A stretch of DNA of 62,935 nucleotides from Lachnospiraceae bacterium (GCA_009774625.1 VSOB01000008.1:1-62935); one strand, 5' to 3'. Shown: positions 45,056 to 53,808, counted from the stretch's first letter. Made by a program: numbers and translations. The notes: a model not told the origin generated them from the letters alone.

Positions 45056-45791
45056 TGGCATCCTCTATCTCTTCTATCTTTCCTGCACTGAGTCTCAGTG
45101 CTTCCTGTATCTCTTCCACGGTCATCTCCGTCTCCTGCGCCAGCTCCTGTACTGTCACCTTCCGCAGCAACGCATCCGAAAGCTCTTTTGCCGCGTCCGC
45201 CACCTGGTTTACCCGCTGAGCAGCCATTTTCCCGATGTCCCCGTTCCTGGCATGTTCGGCAACCAGCCGGTCCATTGCATCCATAACCTGACGCCCCAGC
45301 ATGCCCCAGGCTTCCTGTGCCGACTCCAGAGCACCCAACAGTTCCACCCCCATCACCAGAGCCATATTGCCCTCTCCCACCAGATCCTCCACATCGGCGC
45401 CCTGCCCTGCATACAGTCTGGCCATATCTGCCACCTGGGGCAGAAACAGGCCAATCAGCTCCTTTTTGGCGGCCGCATCCCCTGCCATAGCAGACAGAAT
45501 CACCGCTTCCTGCCTTCCTTCCCCCGGCGGCTCCGACAGGGCAATCTCCTTCAGATACCATTCCAGATAATTCCTGTCTGCTTCCTCCATCCCCTCAAAA
45601 GCATCCATCGGCTCTCCTATGCCGATGCCGTGTTTTTGCAGATAGTCATGAATCATAGCCAGTTGATCCGTATCCAGAGAAAAAGCGGCAAAGGCCTGTG
45701 CGATCTCCTCCGCACTGATCACACCGCCCTGCCCCTTTCCCTTTCTCTTAATCTGCTCCAATGTCTGGCCAAAAGCCACTTCTCTGTTCAT
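45036..45791 (-). CDS. Degenerate sigma-70-like protein lacking region 4
   Basis: 251 residues. Residues 8-60 resemble sigma region 1.1 (LEQIKRKGKGQGGVISAEEIAQAF, LQKHGIGIG). Residues 112-150 resemble regions 2.1-2.2, the core-polymerase contact (FLPQVADMARLYAGQGADVEDLVGEGNMALVMGVELL). Residues 180-245 resemble region 3 (VTVQELAQETEMTVEEIQEALRLSAGKI). The aromatic-rich region 2.3-2.4 that melts and reads the -10 box is replaced by SAQEAWGMLGRQVMDAMDRLV, and region 4 is absent. It may bind core polymerase without directing it. The start at 45791 has AGAGG just upstream. Confidence 0.65.
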   Translation of the reverse strand: MNREVAFGQTLEQIKRKGKGQGGVISAEEIAQAFAAFSLDTDQLAMIHDYLQKHGIGIGEPMDAFEGMEEADRNYLEWYLKEIALSEPPGEGRQEAVILSAMAGDAAAKKELIGLFLPQVADMARLYAGQGADVEDLVGEGNMALVMGVELLGALESAQEAWGMLGRQVMDAMDRLVAEHARNGDIGKMAAQRVNQVADAAKELSDALLRKVTVQELAQETEMTVEEIQEALRLSAGKIEEIEDANDRRKP

Positions 45792-45838
45792 ATAACCTCT
45801 CATACCTGCCCGCGGGAAACAGCCCGGCAGCAGGCTTT

Positions 45839-46714
45839 CTAATGCTTCTTTACATGTTCATGGGTAAACAGATGGTCCTGGCAATATTCATAGTTGCCCT
45901 CGCATTTGGAACAGAACCGAAACTCCAGATTGCCGTCCAGTTCTGTACGTCCGCAGATCGCACACTTATGTCTGGTGGTACCGGCGCCTTTTTTCACCTC
46001 ATGCCGGAATACCTGCCGCCTGCGGATCTGCTTTGGACTCATCTGCATAGTGTTCCGCGTAGCCAGGAAAAAGATCACCAGATTCAGAAGAGAAGCGCCG
46101 ATGATAATCCGTCCTGCGATCCCGCTTTGGTAAAAAGCCACCAGTGTGACTGCCGCATCCAAAAGACCCAGCCATTTGATTTTAACAGGAATAATAAGAA
46201 ACAGATAAATCTGCATCTCCGGGTAGGTCAGGGCAAAGGCAAGGAAAATGGACAACTGTACATAGTAGGTACTGAAAGCGCTGAAAAAATATCCCACAAT
46301 ATCCCTGAAAAAAACCGATGCTCCATATGCGGCAATCTCAGCAGGAAACACCATATAACAATATCCCAAAAGCAGAAAACTGCCCAGAATCGTAAATAAA
46401 ATACCGCTGAACAAGTATAGATTATAGCGGAACACACCCCAGGTCCGCTCCAGTGTGGTACCCAGCCAGTAATAAAAATACAATGATATCAGCAAAAACA
46501 CACTGAGCTCTCCGGGCGGTATAATCAGCCATGTCACCAGCCTCCATACCTGTCCATGCAGAATCAGATACGGATTCAGTGTCAGATACTCCAGAAATCC
46601 CCTGTTGACAAGTTTAATGGCATATCCAAACCCATAACAGGTCACCAGTATCAGAGAAAGATTCGAAATGGCATACCTGCCGAATTTCCGTTCCAGCTTA
46701 TCTAAAAATTTCAT
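45839..46714 (-). CDS. Rhomboid-like membrane protein without catalytic residues, with C-terminal zinc ribbon
   Basis: 291 residues, with six hydrophobic segments between about 18 and 215. Rhomboid-type layout is visible in LTLNPYLILHGQVWRLVTWLIIP, YYWLGTTLERTWG and the IPVKIKWL stretch after the fourth segment. The catalytic GxSG serine motif is replaced (FSTYYVQLSIF) and the position expected for histidine reads AGRIIIGASLLN, so it should not be a protease. The tail (about 250-291) is a zinc-ribbon-like CAICG...CSKC...CQDH region facing the cytoplasm. It is followed after 47 bases by the sigma-like gene. Confidence 0.7.
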   Translation of the reverse strand: MKFLDKLERKFGRYAISNLSLILVTCYGFGYAIKLVNRGFLEYLTLNPYLILHGQVWRLVTWLIIPPGELSVFLLISLYFYYWLGTTLERTWGVFRYNLYLFSGILFTILGSFLLLGYCYMVFPAEIAAYGASVFFRDIVGYFFSAFSTYYVQLSIFLAFALTYPEMQIYLFLIIPVKIKWLGLLDAAVTLVAFYQSGIAGRIIIGASLLNLVIFFLATRNTMQMSPKQIRRRQVFRHEVKKGAGTTRHKCAICGRTELDGNLEFRFCSKCEGNYEYCQDHLFTHEHVKKH

Positions 46715-46807
46715 GTTTCTCTACCTTCGTCCTCTTCTTTCCTGCAAACGGTCCCTGGAAAAAGAAAAGGAAAATTCTTCCACATGTTCCGCTGCATATA
46801 TGAATAT

Positions 46808-46836
46808 ATTCTATCATTCGAGTATACAAAAGTAAA
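46808..46836 (-). promoter_or_regulatory. Possible promoter of the rhomboid/sigma-like module
   Basis: On the minus strand TTTACT (46831-46836), 17 bases, TAGAAT (46808-46813). It lies about 95 bases before the rhomboid-like start. Confidence 0.5.
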
Positions 46837-46885
46837 CCGAACTTTTTCTAAACATTTTACTCATACAATTTTAATATTTGAAACG

Positions 46886-46914
46886 TTGCATTTTGTCAGA
46901 AGCTGTCGTATAAT
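46886..46914 (+). promoter_or_regulatory. Promoter of the dehydratase activator gene
   Basis: TTGCAT (46886-46891), 17 bases, TATAAT (46909-46914), about 53 bases before the ATG. Confidence 0.7.
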
Positions 46915-46966
46915 AGTCAGGGTTTTCATGTACGTATAATAAATAAGAAGAAAGAGTGATAATTTT

Positions 46967-49900
46967 ATGAATAACGCTCGTTATTATTTAGGAATCGATA
47001 TCGGTTCCACCACTGTTAAGATAGCGATTCTGGATGGCAGCCATGCCATTCTTTTTTCCGATTACAAAAGACATTTTGCAAATATACGGGAGACGCTTTC
47101 GGATTTACTGCAGGAGGCATATACCGAACTTGGAAACATTACTCTTCATCCCGTAATCACAGGCTCCGGCGGGCTGGCGCTGGCCAATCATCTGCAGATC
47201 CCCTTTGTACAGGAGGTCATCGCAGTAGCCGCTTCGCTGGAAACCTTTGCGCCCAAAACCGATGTAGCCATCGAACTGGGCGGTGAGGACGCCAAAATCA
47301 TATATTTCGAGCACGGCAACGTGGAACAGCGTATGAACGGTATCTGTGCCGGCGGTACAGGCTCCTTTATTGACCAGATGGCATCACTGCTGCAGACCGA
47401 CGCATCCGGTTTAAATGAGTATGCCAAAAATTACCAGTCTTTATACACCATTGCGGCCCGCTGCGGCGTATTTGCCAAATCGGACATACAGCCGCTGATC
47501 AATGACGGCGCCACAAAGGAAGATCTGGCGGCTTCCATTTTTCAGGCGGTGGTCAATCAGACCATCAGTGGACTGGCCTGCGGGAAGCCTATCCGGGGGC
47601 ATGTGGCCTTTCTGGGCGGTCCCCTCCATTTTCTGACTGAGCTGAAGGCTGCTTTCATCCGTACACTGAAACTGGATGAAGAACATATTATTGACACCGC
47701 CCATTCCCACCTCTTTGCGGCAATGGGATCTGCGCTACAATACAAAGAAAATACATTTTGCACCATGCAGGAAATGACGGAAAAACTTTCCGGGACGATA
47801 CAGATGGCATTTGAAGTGGAGCGTATGGAACCACTCTTTACCACGCAGGAAGAATATGAAGCATTCTGCAAACGCCACAGCAGTCACCGGGTCGCCACAG
47901 CCGATCTGGCCTCCTATCACGGTAACTGCTATCTGGGCATTGATGCAGGCAGCACCACCACCAAAATCGCATTGGTGGGTGAGGACGGCGCTCTTTTGTA
48001 TTCCTTTTATTCCGGCAATAACGGCAGTCCTCTGAAAACTGCCATCAGCGCCATCAAGGACATATATGCCAAACTGCCTCCGGATGTAAAGATCGTCCGT
48101 TCCTGTTCCACCGGATACGGCGAAGCTCTGATGAAGGCCGCCTTTCTGCTGGATGACGGAGAAGTGGAAACGGTGGCCCACTACTATGCCGCCGCATTTT
48201 TCAATCCGTCCGTGGACTGCATTCTGGACATCGGCGGGCAGGATATGAAATGCATTAAAATCAAAAATCACACGGTGGACAGTGTACAGTTAAACGAGGC
48301 ATGCTCCAGCGGATGCGGTTCTTTTATCGAAACCTTTGCCAAATCCCTGAACTTCAGTGTGGAGGAATTTGCCACAGCCGCCCTCTTTGCCGCCCATCCC
48401 ATAGATCTGGGCACACGCTGTACCGTGTTTATGAACTCCAAAGTAAAACAGGCCCAGAAGGAAGGTGCCGAAGTATCCGATATTTCCGCCGGACTTGCGT
48501 ATTCCGTTATTAAAAATGCGCTGTTTAAGGTCATTAAGGTATCCGACGCCTCCGAGCTGGGTCGCCATATCGTTGTACAGGGCGGCACCTTTTACAACGA
48601 CGCCGTACTCAGGAGCTTTGAAAAGATCGCAGACTGTCAGGCCATCCGCCCGGATATCGCGGGTATTATGGGCGCCTTCGGCGCGGCGCTGATCGCAAGA
48701 GAGCGCTTCCGGTCCGAAAAAGATTACCGGACAACCATGCTGCCCATCGATAAAATCAACCGGCTGCAGTTTGAAACCAGCATGGCAACCTGTAAGGGCT
48801 GTACCAATAGCTGCCGCCTTACCATCAATAAATTTACCGGAGGCCGGCAGTATATTTCCGGCAACCGCTGTGAAAGAGGCATCGGCAAAAAGAAAAACGA
48901 AAACAATGTGCCCAACCTCTTCGCCTATAAACTGCAGAGAATGTTTGACTATGAACCTCTCTCTGCGGACAATGCTCCCAGAGGCCGGGTCGGCATTCCC
49001 AGAGTGCTGAATATGTATGAAAATTATCCGTTCTGGTTCACCTTTTTTACGGACCTTGGCTATCAGGTGGTTCTTTCCCCGGTATCCAACCGGAAGATTT
49101 ACGAGCTGGGCATCGAATCCATTCCCAGTGAATCCGAATGTTACCCTGCCAAGCTGGCGCATGGACATGTGACCTGGCTGCTGCGGCACAATGTGCCGTT
49201 TATCTTCTATCCTGCCCTGTTTTATGAGCGGAAAGAATTTGAAGAAGCCAACAATCACTATAACTGCCCCATCGTCACATCCTATTCGGAAAACATCAAA
49301 AACAACATCGACGACATCAGGCAGGGAAAGGTGGTTTTCCGCAATCCGTTTTTGTCCTTCCGGGACCTTGACACCGCAACGGCCGCACTGGAAAAGGGAT
49401 TTTCGGAAATTCCGGCAGAAGAAATCCGCGCCGCCGCCGCACACGCATGGCAGGAGCTGGACAATGCCAGAAACGATATGCGCAAAAAAGGAGAAGAAAC
49501 CCTGCAATATCTGAAAACCACAGGAAAGCGCGGGATCGTCCTGGCCGGACGTCCTTATCATATCGACCCGGAGATCAATCACGGCATTCCGGAACTGATC
49601 ACCGGCTATGACATCGCTGTCCTGACAGAAGATGCCGTTTCTCATCTGGGCCGTCCGCAGCGCCCTCTGCTGGTTTCCGATCAGTGGATGTACCATTCCC
49701 GTCTGTATGCGGCGGCGGCTTATGTCCGTACCACCCGGAATCTGGATCTGATCCAGCTCAATTCCTTCGGCTGCGGTCTGGATGCGGTGACCACCGATCA
49801 GGTAAACGACATCTTATCAGGCTCCGGAAAAATCTATACCTGCCTGAAAATTGATGAGGTGAACAATCTGGGCGCTGCCAGAATCCGTGTACGCTCTCTG

Positions 49901-51223
49901 ATTTCCGCCCTTCGGGTCCGGGAACAACAGGGAACTTGGGCAAAACCCTGCTCCACTGCCTCCGACAGAGTTCCTTTTACAGAGGAAATGCGCAGGGACT
50001 ATACTATACTTTGTCCGCAGATGTCCCCGATCCATTTTGAACTGCTGGAAACGGCCATTCGTTCCTGCGGCTATCACCTGGAGGTGCTGCCCAATGACAA
50101 CCGGCATGCAGTGGAAATGGGGCTGAAATATGTAAACAACGACGCCTGCTACCCTTCTCTTCTGGTGGTGGGACAGATTATGGAGGCACTGCATTCCGGC
50201 AGATATGATTTAAACAAAGTGGCTGTGATCATGAGCCAGACCGGAGGCGGCTGCCGCGCCACCAATTATGTGGGCTTTATCCGCCGGGCGCTGGAAAAAG
50301 CCGGTATGCAGCAGATACCGGTGATCTCTCTGAACCTGGCCGGCATTGAAAGCAATCCCGGATTCCATCTCAGCATGGGCCTGTTTGTCAGAGCCGCCTA
50401 TGCCGCTGTACTGGGAGATATTTTCATGCGCTGCCTGTACCGTATGCGCCCCTATGAAAAAAAACCCGGGGCTGCCCAGGCCCTGCACCGGAAATGGGCC
50501 GGGCAGTGTAAAACATTCCTGTCCGGCAGATATCCGGATTACTTCCGGTTCAGCCGCCTGTGCAAAGACATCATCCGGGAATTTGATGCATTGCCCACCA
50601 CAGAGATACAAAAGCCAAGAGTCGGTATCGTGGGGGAGATTCTTGTTAAGTTTTCCCCTGCGGCAAATAACGATCTGGTCAATCTGCTGGAAGCGGAAGG
50701 CGCGGAAGCTGTAGTACCCGATCTGCTGGATTTTATGCTGTATTGCTTTTACAATCAGATTTACAAAGCGGAAAACCTGGGGACCAGCAAAAAAGCCGCA
50801 CGGCTTTCCGCACTGGGTATCCGGGGACTTTCTTTCCTGCGCAGGCCCGCTGCATCAGCTTTCAGAAAAAGCCGGCATTTTACGCCGCCCGCCAATATAT
50901 ACGATCTGGTTTCCTATGCCAAACCCATCGTTTCCATTGGCAATCAGACCGGGGAGGGCTGGTTCCTTACCGGAGAAATGATGGAGCTGATCCACAGCGG
51001 CGTACACAACATCGTATGTACCCAGCCTTTCGGCTGCCTGCCCAATCACGTGGTAGGAAAAGGCGTCATTAAGGAACTGCGCCGCCGCTATCCCGTATCC
51101 AATATCGTGGCCATTGATTACGATCCGGGAGCCAGCGAAGTCAACCAGCTCAACCGTATCAAGCTGATGTTGTCAACCGCCCAGAAAAATCTGAAAAAAG
51201 AAAGAACAGCCGCAAATGAATAA
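46967..51223 (+). CDS. Giant 2-hydroxyacyl-CoA dehydratase activator/dehydratase-like fusion protein
   Basis: 1418 residues. Two BadF/HgdC-type ASKHA ATPase domains stand in tandem: YLGIDIGSTTVKIAIL with NGICAGGTGSF and AARCGVFAKSD (about 1-270), then YLGIDAGSTTTKIAL with NEACSSGCGSF and GTRCTVFMNSK (about 322-580). The cysteines are the expected ligands of the bridging [4Fe-4S] cluster in each. A cysteine motif CKGCTNSCRLTI follows near 608, then a DUF2229 region (IPRVLNMYENYPFWFTFF; SECYPAKLAHGH). The last part is HgdB/FldB-like (about 1000-1400). Activators drive ATP-dependent reduction of 2-hydroxyacyl-CoA dehydratases. The substrate of this stand-alone type is unknown, and no dehydratase subunits adjoin. 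Confidence 0.88.
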   Translation: MNNARYYLGIDIGSTTVKIAILDGSHAILFSDYKRHFANIRETLSDLLQEAYTELGNITLHPVITGSGGLALANHLQIPFVQEVIAVAASLETFAPKTDVAIELGGEDAKIIYFEHGNVEQRMNGICAGGTGSFIDQMASLLQTDASGLNEYAKNYQSLYTIAARCGVFAKSDIQPLINDGATKEDLAASIFQAVVNQTISGLACGKPIRGHVAFLGGPLHFLTELKAAFIRTLKLDEEHIIDTAHSHLFAAMGSALQYKENTFCTMQEMTEKLSGTIQMAFEVERMEPLFTTQEEYEAFCKRHSSHRVATADLASYHGNCYLGIDAGSTTTKIALVGEDGALLYSFYSGNNGSPLKTAISAIKDIYAKLPPDVKIVRSCSTGYGEALMKAAFLLDDGEVETVAHYYAAAFFNPSVDCILDIGGQDMKCIKIKNHTVDSVQLNEACSSGCGSFIETFAKSLNFSVEEFATAALFAAHPIDLGTRCTVFMNSKVKQAQKEGAEVSDISAGLAYSVIKNALFKVIKVSDASELGRHIVVQGGTFYNDAVLRSFEKIADCQAIRPDIAGIMGAFGAALIARERFRSEKDYRTTMLPIDKINRLQFETSMATCKGCTNSCRLTINKFTGGRQYISGNRCERGIGKKKNENNVPNLFAYKLQRMFDYEPLSADNAPRGRVGIPRVLNMYENYPFWFTFFTDLGYQVVLSPVSNRKIYELGIESIPSESECYPAKLAHGHVTWLLRHNVPFIFYPALFYERKEFEEANNHYNCPIVTSYSENIKNNIDDIRQGKVVFRNPFLSFRDLDTATAALEKGFSEIPAEEIRAAAAHAWQELDNARNDMRKKGEETLQYLKTTGKRGIVLAGRPYHIDPEINHGIPELITGYDIAVLTEDAVSHLGRPQRPLLVSDQWMYHSRLYAAAAYVRTTRNLDLIQLNSFGCGLDAVTTDQVNDILSGSGKIYTCLKIDEVNNLGAARIRVRSLISALRVREQQGTWAKPCSTASDRVPFTEEMRRDYTILCPQMSPIHFELLETAIRSCGYHLEVLPNDNRHAVEMGLKYVNNDACYPSLLVVGQIMEALHSGRYDLNKVAVIMSQTGGGCRATNYVGFIRRALEKAGMQQIPVISLNLAGIESNPGFHLSMGLFVRAAYAAVLGDIFMRCLYRMRPYEKKPGAAQALHRKWAGQCKTFLSGRYPDYFRFSRLCKDIIREFDALPTTEIQKPRVGIVGEILVKFSPAANNDLVNLLEAEGAEAVVPDLLDFMLYCFYNQIYKAENLGTSKKAARLSALGIRGLSFLRRPAASAFRKSRHFTPPANIYDLVSYAKPIVSIGNQTGEGWFLTGEMMELIHSGVHNIVCTQPFGCLPNHVVGKGVIKELRRRYPVSNIVAIDYDPGASEVNQLNRIKLMLSTAQKNLKKERTAANE

Positions 51224-51271
51224 CGCTTGCTGAGGAAAACTTTGCCGCTTTTCTCTCATAAATACACAGAA

Positions 51272-51321
51272 TGCCGGAAAAGCTACTATGTCCCATACGC
51301 TTTTCCGGCAATTGTTTTTTT
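51272..51321 (+). terminator. Terminator after the dehydratase activator gene
   Basis: TGCCGGAAAAGC and GCTTTTCCGGCA pair perfectly over 12 bases around a 15-base loop, followed by ATTG and seven T. Confidence 0.92.
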
Positions 51322-51345
51322 GCTATATTATATATTTCTATGCCT

Positions 51346-52107
51346 TCAGCAATTTCCCGCATAGACATAGCTGAGAAACTCTTCCGCTGTCTTTGCAAGG
51401 TGATGCACCCTGTCATTTTCGCCCGGCACGATCAATGTGGTCAGCTCCACATGACATTTTTCCTGTGCCCGTCCGATAAACCCCTTTACAGCTTCCAGAC
51501 TGCCGCCCAGCTTCTGGTAATATGACTCCTGAAACCCTTTCAGATCAATGTTCATGGCATCCGTCAGGGGCAGCAGCTCTTCCAGTACCCAGGGCTCTGC
51601 CGTTCCATTGGTCACAAGCACTGTTTTCATCCCGTATGCCTTCACCAGTTCTGCCGTATCCCTCACATATTCCCAGCCGATCAACGGTTCGTTGTAGGTA
51701 AATGCCACTCCAATGTTTCCGTCTCCTTCATATGCCCGCGCCAACTCTGCCAGCTCTCTGGCAGAAAAAAATCTCCATCCCGGCCTTTTGCACGTTTCCT
51801 TTCCCTTTCCTGCTGCCTGCCCGCTATGGCGTTCTTCTTTTCCGGCCATTGGCGGCATGGAAATCTCATGATTCTGACAAAAAGGACATCGCAGATTGCA
51901 TCCGTAACTGCCCACAGACAAAATCCGGCTCCCCGGATAAAATCTCCGCAGCGGTTTTTTCTCAACAGGATCCAATGCCAGAGAAGTAATACGGCCATAG
52001 TTTTCACATACCACAGTGCCGTCCGCATTTTTCCGGCCCCCGCAAACCCCCGTCTGACCCGGCTCCAGAGCACAGTGATGCAGACACACCTGACAGACTG
52101 TTTTCAT
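51346..52107 (-). CDS. amrS: AmmeMemoRadiSam-system radical SAM protein with internal deletion
   Basis: 253 residues. The N-terminal cysteine motif (CQVCLHHCALEPGQTGVCGGR) and the radical SAM motif CNLRCPFC (about 75-82) are intact, as are AFTYNEPLIGWEYV and NIDLKGFQESYYQKLGG. Near residue 230 the sequence runs VPGENDRVHHLAKTAEEFLSYVYAGNC. In relatives, about 40 residues including the SRFFPRY-type segment separate PGEND from the last helix, so an in-frame deletion is likely. Activity is uncertain. GGAGGAAGGAT precedes the ATG. It follows the AmrA/B fusion gene by 74 bases. Confidence 0.8.
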   Translation of the reverse strand: MKTVCQVCLHHCALEPGQTGVCGGRKNADGTVVCENYGRITSLALDPVEKKPLRRFYPGSRILSVGSYGCNLRCPFCQNHEISMPPMAGKEERHSGQAAGKGKETCKRPGWRFFSARELAELARAYEGDGNIGVAFTYNEPLIGWEYVRDTAELVKAYGMKTVLVTNGTAEPWVLEELLPLTDAMNIDLKGFQESYYQKLGGSLEAVKGFIGRAQEKCHVELTTLIVPGENDRVHHLAKTAEEFLSYVYAGNC

Positions 52108-52181
52108 ATCCTTCCTCCTGTTTTTCCTGTTATCCGTTCTGTTTTCCTTTCTCAGTCCGGATACAAATAAAATAGCATTTG

Positions 52182-53567
52182 TTATTTATGTCGAACCACC
52201 TCAAAACGTTCTAACTGCGACGGCTCTTCTTCCCCGATGCCCGCTTTCTGTTTTGCGATTGCAACCTGCTCTGCAACCGTATCCACGCCTTCCAGATTGG
52301 GCAGCAACAGCCCCCGTCTGTACCCGCTGGTCACGATTACACCATACCGTCTGACATCCAGTTCTTCCGGCGAATCAATTTTTTCCGCCTCTCCCAACAC
52401 ATCCACGCTGATGACCAGATCGTCCAGTTCCCATGCCTCAATCGGGTCGAATCTGGGATCGCGGGCGGCTGCGCTGACTGCATTGCAGATCAGCTCCTGC
52501 GCTATGGAATCCTGCGTGGCCTGGATCGTTCCGATACAGCCTCGCAGACGGCCATTTTCCTTTATGGAAACAAAAACCCCCGCCTTTTGCCCATACAGCT
52601 CTCCCGGCAGCCCTCCGGGCACTTCTATCTGCCTGCCAGTCCGCACAAAAGTTTCAATGGTCTTTCTGGCAAGCTCCACATAAGTATCCTCCTGCTCCCG
52701 TAATTTCTGTATTTTCTCCCTTTCCTGACGTTGTTGCTGCTCTCCGAATCTCCGGTCAGTGTCACAGTCTCCTGCCGCAAATGCACAGATTCCATAGCCT
52801 ACGCCAAAGGGCCCCTCATAAGAAAGGCGCCGTGCAGAAACCGTCCTGCCGTCCAGTGTACCTGCCATAATGACAAAGCTCCGGTGCCCGCATTCCCCTG
52901 CCCTGTCGCAGAAATCCTCTGAAAATCCAAATAACTCTCCAAACCTGCCGTTTCCCATCACATCCATAATACGGCTGTCATAATCCGGGCCTTCCGCACG
53001 ATAACCGTAAGGTCCTTCCTCTTTCAGTCTGTGGGACAGATCTCCGCTGGCAATGACCACCGTTTTCCGATTCAGCCTGTCTGCCGTCTCCTGAATATAC
53101 TGCCCCAGCTCATAATGCCTGTGAAACGGCAGCCCTGACAGACCTATCCGGACCAGACGATACGACCTGTAACATTGATTGATAAAGTACAACGGTACCA
53201 GACTCCCGTGATCCAGCCTTTTCTCCCGCTCTCCCAGTGTTCCGGCCGGCAGACCGGCTGATTTTGCCAGTTCACACAGCATGTCCGCAAATGCTCTGTC
53301 ATAGGAAACGTTGATCTTTACATGAGAGGCCCCAAACTGCCCGAAATCACCTTCCGCACTTTCTCCCGGTGAGATATGAAAATAATCGCTGTACATAATC
53401 TGATGCGGTGTCAACAGTACAATGGTCTCCGGTTTGTATGTCCCCACCTCACCGGCCACCTCCCGATACGCCTCTATCGTACTTTGAATCTTCCTTTCCT
53501 CACCTCTTCCGATCTCCGGTACGATCAGAGGCGGATGCGGAACCATATATGCTGCCGTAATTCCCAT
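52182..53567 (-). CDS. AmmeMemoRadiSam protein: Memo-like (AmrB) plus AMMECR1 (AmrA) fusion
   Basis: 461 residues. The N-terminal half (1 to about 270) is the Memo/class III extradiol dioxygenase-like fold with MVPHPPLIVPEIGRGEE, LLTPHQ, LDHGSLVPLYF and ASGDLSHRL. After a Gln/Arg/Glu-rich linker, the C-terminal part (about 295-455) is an AMMECR1 domain (GVFVSIKENGRLRGCIGTIQATQ, RDPRFDPIEAWELDDLVISVDVLGE). The biochemical role is unknown. Fusion with AmrA and adjacency to the radical SAM gene complete the three-part system. AGGAG lies 8 bases before the ATG. Confidence 0.9.
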   Translation of the reverse strand: MGITAAYMVPHPPLIVPEIGRGEERKIQSTIEAYREVAGEVGTYKPETIVLLTPHQIMYSDYFHISPGESAEGDFGQFGASHVKINVSYDRAFADMLCELAKSAGLPAGTLGEREKRLDHGSLVPLYFINQCYRSYRLVRIGLSGLPFHRHYELGQYIQETADRLNRKTVVIASGDLSHRLKEEGPYGYRAEGPDYDSRIMDVMGNGRFGELFGFSEDFCDRAGECGHRSFVIMAGTLDGRTVSARRLSYEGPFGVGYGICAFAAGDCDTDRRFGEQQQRQEREKIQKLREQEDTYVELARKTIETFVRTGRQIEVPGGLPGELYGQKAGVFVSIKENGRLRGCIGTIQATQDSIAQELICNAVSAAARDPRFDPIEAWELDDLVISVDVLGEAEKIDSPEELDVRRYGVIVTSGYRRGLLLPNLEGVDTVAEQVAIAKQKAGIGEEEPSQLERFEVVRHK

Positions 53568-53614
53568 GCTGCAGACTCCTTTCTATAAAATTTAGAAAAA
53601 TTTACAAAAAATAC

Positions 53615-53643
53615 TTGATTTTTTTGCCTGAAAAGGTTATAAT
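53615..53643 (+). promoter_or_regulatory. Promoter of tRNA-Pro
   Basis: TTGATT (53615-53620), 17 bases, TATAAT (53638-53643), 38 bases before the mature tRNA. Confidence 0.8.
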
Positions 53644-53680
53644 ATCAGAGTTGCCGGATATAAAATATCATACGGCATAA

Positions 53681-53755
53681 CGGGGTGTGGCTCAGTTTGG
53701 TTAGAGCGCCGTCTTAGGGAGGCGGAGGCCGCAAGTTCGAATCTTGTCACTCCGA
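53681..53755 (+). tRNA. tRNA-Pro, anticodon AGG
   Basis: All four arms fold. The acceptor is CGGGGTG/CACTCCG; the D stem is GCTC/GAGC; the anticodon stem is CCGTC/GGCGG around the loop TTAGGGA (anticodon AGG at 53716-53718, G37 as usual for tRNA-Pro). The T stem is GCAAG/CTTGT around TTCGAAT. The discriminator base is A and CCA is not encoded. The 53681-53755 length is 75 bases. A34 would be deaminated to inosine by TadA if the tRNA is functional. Confidence 0.9.
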
Positions 53756-53808
53756 TTGCATAAAAACCCGGAAGTTTTGACGGGATCTGAAACGTTTTTT
53801 GGATTAAG

